Under the pieces are notes generated by a model. It made no database searches. It was not told where the DNA came from and saw nothing but the letters and a program-made list of their open reading frames with translations. Shown here in pieces: positions 56,961 to 64,000 of a DNA stretch of 64,000 bases. The stretch covers positions 3,904,830 to 3,968,829 of the forward strand of contig NC_087389.1 of assembly GCF_963675165.1 (NCBI RefSeq). Reading direction: 5' to 3'. Position numbers and translations under genes: made by a program. How positions within the stretch are numbered: position 1 is the stretch's first letter; every line of letters starts with the position of its first letter. The stretch comes from Halichondria panicea. Taxonomy: Eukaryota; Porifera; Demospongiae; Suberitida; Halichondriidae.

Positions 56961-57232
56961 CAGTGCAGCAGTACAAATCCTGTATAAGCATGTCCCCTGG
57001 CCACCCGTTGGGAACGGGTGCCGGGCCTCAGTGCAGCAGTACAAATCCTGTATAAGCATGTCCCCTGGCCACCCGTTGGGAACGGGTGCCGGGCCTCAGT
57101 GCAGCAGTACAAATCCTGTATAAGCATGTCCCCTGGCCACCCGTTGGGAACGGGTGCCGGGCCTCAGTGCAGCAGTACAAATCCTGTATAAGCATGTCCC
57201 CTGGCCACCCGTTGGGAACGGGTGCCGGGCTA
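56961..57232 (+). repeat. 68-bp minisatellite, four units
   Basis: cagtgcagcagtacaaatcc starts at 56961, 57029, 57097 and 57165, each unit ending cgggtgccgggcct or similar. The paralogous spacer (51858-51920) has one unit. Copies look identical, so the amplification is recent. Confidence 0.93.
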
Positions 57233-57458
57233 CGCCCAGCTAGTTCAGACCCTCTGATCGAAGTGAGGGCGGGACCTGAAATCGTGCCAATGGAGCCGGA
57301 TATTGACAGAGTGCCGGTAGGAAACGCCGTGGTTACCCCACCCAAGACTTAACCTCGTAGGGAGCTGTAAAAATGTTGACCAAAATGGTCACTGTTTAAC
57401 TCAATGCTGATGATAATCAGATGTGGGAAGATTTCTTTCATTGACAAGGGTCTATATA

Positions 57459-57560
57459 CTGTATAGCGGGTAATTTACGTGGGGTAAAATATTCGTTATT
57501 TTTGTGGGCAAGCTAACGTCCACGAAATTTTAACGTAGGCGTGGCTTACCGGAACCTTTT
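57459..57560. mobile_element. Truncated CCGTATAGCGGG-type MITE, unit 2 copy
   Basis: Same truncated element and flank as 52139-52240, with a few substitutions. Confidence 0.75.
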
Positions 57561-58248
57561 TTGTAAATGTTGTTCCTGCACTAGGCTCCGGAATTCCTTA
57601 GTCTCAAGCAAATAATTATGCCTCGAGGCGTTAGTAAAGCTGACCATAATAGATAAACCATATAAACGAATTAAAGAGAGGGATAGGCAACGCCAAGTAC
57701 TTCCGGTGGATGAGGCTATGTGCGTTTAATCAGCAAAAAGGGGTGTGCACTCAAATGGATCCCAGTAGTATTATGGCAAGCCATTGATCGATGAATATAA
57801 GGCCTTGACCAACTTTTATTTTTTATTACCCATTAAATTTGCCCTATTGTACCCATCATACACGCGCATTTTGCTTCTTATGAAGAGCCGGTGTTACTCA
57901 TGTAATGGCATAGATACTTTTCAACTCAATGAATTTACAATAATAATTATTACACACAGTCTACAGTGTGCAAGGAGGTAGGGGGTATAGCCTTGTTTCC
58001 AGGTAGATAGAAAATTGGCCAGTATATACAATTGTACACACACGGCTATAAAAATAGATTACATCAGTTTAATTTCGTACTGAAAGCTATTTACGGTATT
58101 ACTTATCTAAACATTTAATGTGAAATTAATACTTGAAAGGTAGAATGTGGTGTATATAGTGCATGTTCAAAATGCAATTATGTTCACATTCACTTTGCAA
58201 TAATGAAAAGTTGACTTTCAGTCTTATGCCAATTTAAGATGAAGTATA

Positions 58249-58377
58249 CACTGTAAAAAAAAAAGTGCGGTGAGCACACTAAAACCGTCGCATATAGCAC
58301 ACTTTTTCAAAAAAGCGTGCTATATGCGACGGTTTTAGTGTGTCTACCGCACTTTTTTTCAATCATTTTTTACAGTG
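58249..58377. mobile_element. 129-bp hairpin MITE with CACTGTA ends and TA duplication
   Basis: Inverted ends CACTGTAAAAAA and TTTTTACAGTG enclose a long hairpin (gtgcgg...ccgcac, cgtcgcatatagcac). TA flanks both sides. The paralogous site at about 52925 is empty and carries a single TA, which proves insertion. TA targeting is typical of Tc1/mariner-type elements. Confidence 0.92.
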
Positions 58378-58869
58378 TACTTGTAGAATGGTACACACAA
58401 GGTAGTGTATATAATTTTAAGATATAGTACGGTACTATATAATTCGCAATCTAATACGATGTAGAAAATCATGTACCTCACCATGTAGCAAAGATTAGAT
58501 AAGAACATTCAAATCTGACATGGTGGGTGCTTTAGTAGTCTCATGAATCAGCCACCTTTCTTGTGGTCTTACAAAAGAAGGTAAGCTGATTCATGAGACT
58601 AGTGCATGCTTAATAAGGTAGAATTGGAGAGCCAGTACAACATTTTCCCACATCCGTAAGCAAGAAAAATGCACGATTTACATTTTGCCAGTTTGAGATG
58701 TAAGCGTGCATAGGCTGGCCCTTAACCTTTCATACAGTTTAGCCTTAATCTATGATGCCATCAGCAGAGCCTTGAAGTCCTTGCTCTTGAAGCCCTTGTC
58801 GACTCCAGTTGCAACAAGCCCATCCTGGGAGGACTTGCAAAACATCCCCCTCGTCCACTATTGCCTCAA

Positions 58870-58945
58870 GGAGACCATGTACATATATGTACATCATAAT
58901 ATAATAATTATAATATATATATATATAATAATATATATAATGTGC
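58870..58945. repeat. TA-rich low-complexity stretch
   Basis: (AT)n and (TAATA)n sequence at about 58895-58940, found in unit 2 only. Non-coding. Confidence 0.6.
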
Positions 58946-59366
58946 ACTCAACACTTGGTACAGAACCAAACTGGTGCTGTTGGAATGAGGGATGAAAGAA
59001 ACTCAATTTACTGTTAATTGGATCATATCTCAGGTTACAACACTCCCAGAGTATCAATTAACAGTGCATTCCAAGTAAGCAAAACTAGGCATAACTCGAG
59101 AACAAAGCTTTATTTTGCAAATCCACAAATAGCATGCCAAGAAAACATGACTAGAAGCCTAATGTATAGAAACTCTTACTTGCACTTCATTGATCCTTAA
59201 TTGAGCAGCTGAAATAGTATACACACACATACACACACACACAGACACCCAAACACACTATATACCGTATACCTCGCTTGCGCATGCGCACCAAGGCATA
59301 ATTATTACTGATGGTGGTGATTGCACTCATAATTATGAGAAAACTCATGTGGAATAATATAGAACC

Positions 59367-60305
59367 TTAACACAAAACACCTTTACTCTTCATTATTTCG
59401 TGAGTTTTCTCAGCATCTTCAATAGACAGATGATGAACAAGAAGATAGTCCTTGCACTGATCGTGATGCCAGTTTTTTTGCATATCTGAACGAAATCGTT
59501 TGTCATTTTTTCTTTCCAAGTTGAATGGACTGATCCAAGCTCCAACTGAGACATCTTCATTGTTGTAGAGTGTAAGACCGTCAGCATTGATAGCAATTCT
59601 GTGTATAAGGTATTTAGATAATACATAACCCCCTCCCAATGCATACGGCAGGTACTTGTCACACAACTTCCAATTTGGTTCCGCCCACTTTCCTTCTTTC
59701 TTTGGAGTACCTTGTGATGCAACCAAACCCCAGTAGAGAGGTTTTCGGTTAGTTCTTTCTTTCAATTCCAATTCAATCCGATCCAACTTAGGGAACGAGT
59801 CTTCGTCAATTTTCAGTACAAAGGAGTAGTCTGTGTTTTTGTCTACCCACACAAAGGTATGTAAAACTTTTCTGGTGAGGTTATTGTATGAATCCAGGTG
59901 ATTGGTCAAAAGTAATAAATCGCCAAACGTCTTATTCTCGGAAATCAGCGACTCTGTTTTGCTAGCATTCAGATCAAAGGTTCCTATAACAAACTTAACT
60001 GCAAATTTCTTTTTGTGTTGGACATAGCTACCCACCCAAGTCTTCCTAATCACATCTTTCCTAGCTCTGTTCTCGGGCGTTGAAATGACCATCACGAGTA
60101 GTACATTATTTAGAATATTAGCTGTTTCAGGCAAGTCATTGGATACAGCTGTGGCATCTGTTGGTTGGCTCCATTGATTGTGATCCAGCTGCTCACATTG
60201 GGTTTCAAAAGACGATTTGGCTAGGTACCATAGAGTTGCCGTATATATGGTTAAAACTAGTAGCAACACAGCAAACTCTTTATACATTCTAATAACAAAA
60301 CGCAT
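59367..60305 (-). CDS. B3GALT6-like glycosyltransferase, copy 5, most intact
   Basis: 312 codons. The ATG at 60305 (MRFVIRMYKEF) was chosen because it matches copies 2-4. The frame is open four codons further upstream but without an ATG. The anchor is residues about 10-30. DxD is D167-E-D169, GGGYVLS about 224-230, EDVSVGAW 250-257, final Cys 312. Potential N-glycosylation sites are N113, N124 and N142. All GT31 blocks are intact, so this and copy 1 are the best candidates for active UDP-Gal-dependent enzymes. The acceptor sugar is not predictable from sequence. Confidence 0.92.
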   Translation of the reverse strand: MRFVIRMYKEFAVLLLVLTIYTATLWYLAKSSFETQCEQLDHNQWSQPTDATAVSNDLPETANILNNVLLVMVISTPENRARKDVIRKTWVGSYVQHKKKFAVKFVIGTFDLNASKTESLISENKTFGDLLLLTNHLDSYNNLTRKVLHTFVWVDKNTDYSFVLKIDEDSFPKLDRIELELKERTNRKPLYWGLVASQGTPKKEGKWAEPNWKLCDKYLPYALGGGYVLSKYLIHRIAINADGLTLYNNEDVSVGAWISPFNLERKNDKRFRSDMQKNWHHDQCKDYLLVHHLSIEDAEKTHEIMKSKGVLC

Positions 60306-60424
60306 ACTGACAAACAATTCTGATCAACCTTCTACTCATAAGTCAGCCTAGCTTTTGTGACCTGAATGTGTAACTGAGCAATTACCTACTACATAGACTG
60401 CCTCCCATTAAATGCCATGCTTCC

Positions 60425-60432
60425 TTATATAG
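60425..60432 (-). promoter_or_regulatory. TATA box of glycosyltransferase copy 5
   Basis: CTATATAA on minus, 120 bp upstream of the ATG, in the shared upstream block. Confidence 0.6.
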
Positions 60433-61794
60433 AGTACATGCATGCAGACAATGTTAAGTATGTACAGCTTACTATGTACTATGCAGATGCAAAACTACTA
60501 AGCATTCAGGAGCTGTCAAAACAAGTCTCATTTGACCGTAACAATAGTCTCTGGTAGTTCAAGCTTCGCAAACAACGGTCGCAGTTCCTCGATAAGTGCA
60601 GATGAGGTTGAAAAGGAGGTACAAAAAGCTTCCACTTACTTGGAATAGGCATCAATCGGCCAAATATACATTCGTTCGTTTACTGGTCCAGCATAGCCGA
60701 GCCCAAGGGCCTACTGGCCAACTCCAGGGGTGCAAAGGTGGATGCTGCTGCCTGAACCACTTGACATTCGGCACATAATCCAACTATTGTCTCTACTGGC
60801 AAAACATTCACCGATTTTGACTATTCATGAGATTCATAATCCTTTTGGCTTGTCATGTGACCGTGTCGTACCTCCTCTGGTATAGTGCCTTTGCCCTCGG
60901 GCCTAAGTCACTATACTGAACCAATGTATCCCATGTGGCACTGTGCATGTGTCAAAACTATTACTTGTTGTTGATGCTAAAATACTGGGGTGCAGGCTTT
61001 TTCAGTATTAAAGTGCACACAAGCTCATCCCCTTTGCCAAAACACTCTCTTATCAGTCATCCTTTTTTGTAAATGTTGTTCCTGCACTCCGGAATTCTTT
61101 AGTCTCAGCAAGTAGTTATGCCTCGAGGTGTTAGTAAAGCTGACCTTAATAGATAAATCATATAAACGAAAGAGAGGGATAGGCAACGCCAAGCACTTCC
61201 GTTGGATGAGGCTATTTGCGTTTAATGAGCAAAAAGGGGTGTTCACTCAAATGGATCCAGTAGTATTATGGCAAGCCATTGATTGATCAATATAAGGCCT
61301 TGACCAAATTTTGCTTTTTTATTTACTTTATTTGCTTTTTTATTTACCCATTAAATTTTGCCCTATTGTACCCATCATACACGCGCATTTTGCTTCTTAT
61401 GAAGAGCCAGTGTTACCCATGTAATGGCATAGATACTTTTCAACTCAATGAATTTAATAATTATACACAGTCTACAGTGTGCAAGGAGGTAGGGGGTATA
61501 GCCTTGTTTCCAGGTAGATAGAAAATACGGCCAGTATAATTATACAATTGTACACACACGGCTATAAAAATAGATTACATCAGTTTAATTTTGTACTGAA
61601 AGCTATTTACGGTATTATTTATCTAAACATTTAATGTGAAATTAATACTTGAAAGATAGAATGTGGTGTACAGTGCATGTTCAAAATGCAATTATGTTCA
61701 CATTCACTTTGCAATGAAAGGTTACCTTTCAGTCTATGCCAATTTAAGATGAAGTATACTTGTAGAATGGTACACACAAGGCAGTGTATATATA

Positions 61795-62497
61795 CCGTAC
61801 TCTACCGAGATAACGCCCACGTCCGAAAATACGCCCACCCCCACTTTTGAGTGAAAGTTCCTGCATAGGCTAATTTGCCTCGAGAATACGCCCACCAGGA
61901 AGCATTTGTCAGTGAGCAAGTTTGTCAAGAAAAGGTTTAGCAGTTTATTGTGCGTGTAGTACACTGGTATAGCTAGATATATATAGCTAGATCCTATTTG
62001 CAAGTATAAGAGACAAGGACAATCTTCTCTGAATCTCTGTTGAAGACTCTGACAGTGACAAGGAACAACCTTTGATGCAGAATCTTAACTCTTTATACCT
62101 ACCGTAAAACCTCGATTTAAGGCGACACTTTTAAATAATTACGTTTTGCGAAAGTAGAGTTTTAATGTACACAAAAAAAATGAATTTCCTATATGGGCGA
62201 AATGTCCAAGTGTCGCATATTTAGAGGGTCGCCTTAAATAGAGGTTTTACGGTAGCTACTTTACCCATGCATTACCATTGTTGTATGTTGATGTATTCAT
62301 TGTATTTTCAAGAGCTGGTAGGCCTCAGACACAGACAGAAAAGAATAGTTTCTTAATGAGTGGGCTTAATTTCGATCGAGGCAAACACTTGGGTGGGCTT
62401 AATTTAGAGACAAAACTACTGTTTTCGAAATTAAGCCCATCCCACCTGTAGCTGCTTTGTATGCAATTAGGGTGGGCGTAATTTCGGTAGAGTACGG
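61795..62497. mobile_element. 703-bp MITE with CCGTACTCTACCGA ends, TA duplication
   Basis: Ends CCGTACTCTACCGAGATAAC and ...TTTCGGTAGAGTACGG are inverted. TA is present at 61793-61794 and 62498-62499. Unit 1 has the empty site (gtgtatataattgtaag). Inside, cgcccac and gtgggcg motifs repeat. A second element is nested in it. Confidence 0.9.
62102..62252. mobile_element. 151-bp MITE nested in the 703-bp element
   Basis: CCGTAAAACCTCGATTTAAG and its complement CTTAAATAGAGGTTTTACGG form the ends. TA is duplicated at 62100-62101 and 62253-62254. No coding sequence. Confidence 0.9.
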
Positions 62498-62776
62498 TAA
62501 TTGTAAGATATAGTATACATGTACTATATAATTTGCAATCTAATACGATGCATGGTGGGTGCTTTAGTAGTCTCATGAATCAGCCACCTTTCTTGTGGTC
62601 TTACAAAAGAAGGTAAGCTGATTCATGAGACTAGTGCATGCTTAAGGTAGAATTGGAGAGCCATTACCACGTTTACCACACCCGTAAGCAAGAAAAATGC
62701 ATAATTTACATTTTGGGATGTAAGCGTGCATAGGCTGGCCCTTAACCCTTCATACACTTTTAGCCAGCATGCTGAC

Positions 62777-62784
62777 TATAAAAG
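62777..62784 (+). promoter_or_regulatory. TATA box
   Basis: TATAAAAG followed by GGGGCGTG lies 46 bp before the ATG at 62823, a plausible core promoter. A nearer upstream ATG at 62769 would overlap the box and is therefore unlikely to be in the transcript. Confidence 0.65.
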
Positions 62785-62822
62785 GGGCGTGCCCTGGGCA
62801 TTCGAGGCGGAAATTATTAAAT

Positions 62823-63585
62823 ATGGCCGCGTGCAATAAACTCTCTGGCCTTTTCTGCTTCACTGCCGCTCGCTTCATGCACACATGTTTTTACTTGGAC
62901 AAGTTGGAGCAGGAGCAGGCAGGTGCTGTTCCTGAGAGAGTAGACCTACAGTCTGTAAATCTAACCCAATGTAGGAGAATTCAGGTTTGTTGATAAATTT
63001 GTATCCGTAAAGACGTTACTTCTTGTTCAGGAATATTTACTGGCAATAATATACTGACGTAGTGATGAACATGTTGCTCGTGTGTGAACTAAAGACTTTG
63101 TTCCGTCTTTTCACTGGCCTATCCCAAGTGTGTGACCACCAGTGCCAATCTTGCTATTATGGACTGGGTATAATTATGTTATGCTGGCTAATTAATAATG
63201 TGTGACTGTACATTCATTTGCAGAACGAGAAGGTAGGTATATTGTATATAGAGAGAGTATACAAGTGAGCAACTAGTTCAGGACATGAGAAGACCGGATT
63301 GTAGGACTCCCATGAGAGTGCTGGTGGAAAAATCGTTCGACTTTGTCGGAGAAATATGGGAGAATTACGTTCAGCAGAGAAAAGTTGACCTCAGGTACTG
63401 CGTATAATTATTATGTGCAATGTATATGATCGATTTTACATGCTACATGTATAAAATTATGCATGCAGTGAGTTTGTAGAGGACATGCAACTAGCTGAGC
63501 AATCAGATAAGCCAGTAGAGGACCTAGTGAACGATTGTTTACATGTACTTGACGAAGATCTCTATGAAGACATAATAATTATAAA
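62823..63585 (+). CDS. Uncharacterised gene, 5' part, continues beyond window
   Basis: Phase-consistent exons: 62823-62984, a 9-bp microexon 63224-63232 (optional), 63282-63394 and 63469-63585. They encode MAACNKLSGLFCFTAARFMH, a Glu-rich stretch, RTPMRVLVEKSFDFVGEIWE, and an acidic helix-rich part (VEDLVNDCLHVLDEDLYED). I do not recognise the family. An open stretch KVFWRMLAIAYLKLNRDI follows at 63681 behind a good acceptor, but the phase does not fit exon 4, so an exon is missing in my model or it is spliced differently. Another coding-like piece lies at about 63882-63945 (AVYTLFERAMKWERKES). The gene seems to run off the right edge. Confidence 0.55.
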
Positions 63586-64000
63586 GTAAGTGTAGCAAAT
63601 TTTTCCTTTGACTTTTTACATTTACATCAATTAGAGAGTGACGTCAGGGTACAAAGCTACAACTTCTTTAACTCCTCCAGAAAGTGTTCTGGAGGATGCT
63701 GGCTATAGCATACCTGAAGCTGAATAGAGACATACATTTTTTATCTCCTTATGTATTATATATGGCCTTCTTTGGTACCTTGAGTCTTGTTTTCTGTGTA
63801 TTAGTAGCCATTTTACTTAACGTGCATTGTATCCCCCCCCACCCATGCATGCATGGTATAAAATGCGCATGCTTGTTCTAGAGCCGTTTATACATTGTTT
63901 GAAAGGGCTATGAAGTGGGAAAGAAAAGAGAGCTGTTTTACACATATTTGAATGTTGGAGCTGGGGTCAAAGGTCTGCCCAGGGCATGGGCCTTTTGTAC

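Larger units (their letters stand above)
55616..59200. repeat. Spacer of tandem ~5-kb duplication, unit 2
   Basis: Collinear with 50438-53520 with three main differences. About 278 bp are deleted between two GTCTC motifs (junction at 55660-55664). The 68-bp unit is amplified to four. A 129-bp element is inserted at 58249. About 215 bp near 55710-55925 are present only here. Confidence 0.85.
60474..62760. repeat. Spacer of tandem duplication, unit 3 (partial)
   Basis: 60474-60784 matches the start of unit 1 and 61065-62760 its end. The middle, with the plus-strand gypsy piece and the 68-bp repeat, is missing and about 280 bp of unrelated sequence stand there. A 703-bp element is inserted at 61795. 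Downstream of 62760 similarity stops, which marks the edge of the duplicated block. Confidence 0.8.

Noticed and set aside
1-64000. CRISPR arrays, bacterial operons, rRNA or tRNA genes
   Set aside because: No regularly spaced short repeats, ribosome-binding patterns or recognisable RNA genes were seen. Gene structure is eukaryotic.

Overview
This window looks like the nuclear genome of an early-branching metazoan, most likely a demosponge. That assignment is inference. It rests on compact genes with short GT-AG introns, a NOD-like-receptor-type leucine-rich-repeat gene followed by Death-domain exons, animal-type single-copy genes (GMPPB, UFL1, a BTBD9-like gene) and many AT-rich intergenic miniature transposons. 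No bacterial operon structure, CRISPR array, rRNA or tRNA was recognised.

Layout. 1-5 kb: a plus-strand B3GALT6-like glycosyltransferase gene (728-1648), a 399-bp miniature element and repeat-rich sequence. 5.06-12.53 kb, minus strand: GMPPB, for which ten exons could be assembled by splice phase into a 360-residue protein. 12.99-13.92 kb: a three-exon divergent homeobox gene, head to head with GMPPB. 14.2-19.75 kb: UFL1, sixteen exons, 742 residues. 20.0-20.85 kb: a secreted cysteine-rich protein. 21.2-26.2 kb: a BTB-BACK-discoidin gene resembling BTBD9, ten exons. 27.5-38.3 kb: a very large leucine-rich-repeat locus made of thirteen ~590-bp higher-order units. It follows the tail of an NLR NACHT module and precedes spliced exons with a Death-like domain. 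The reading frame is broken at several places and by a 327-bp inverted-repeat insertion. 38.7-40.6 kb, minus strand: an intronless POT/MFS-like transporter.

42.6-62.8 kb is an unstable region. It has four more B3GALT6-like copies on the minus strand. Three of them lie in a tandemly repeated ~5-kb unit whose spacers hold shattered Ty3/gypsy integrase fragments, a 68-bp minisatellite and several miniature inverted-repeat elements. Between the first and second minus-strand copies lies a degenerate Ngaro/DIRS-like retroelement (44.4-48.2 kb) whose recombinase module is missing. The window ends in the 5' part of an unidentified multi-exon gene preceded by a TATA box.

Function. GMPPB supplies GDP-mannose for glycosylation and the B3GALT6-like enzymes belong to the Golgi glycosyltransferases, so both touch glycoconjugate synthesis. 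UFL1 is the UFM1 ligase. The LRR/Death locus is related to innate-immune receptors. These genes are not an operon-like unit. The most unusual features are the 13-unit LRR array with an apparently lost NACHT core, and the glycosyltransferase cluster whose copies carry different lesions in conserved positions.
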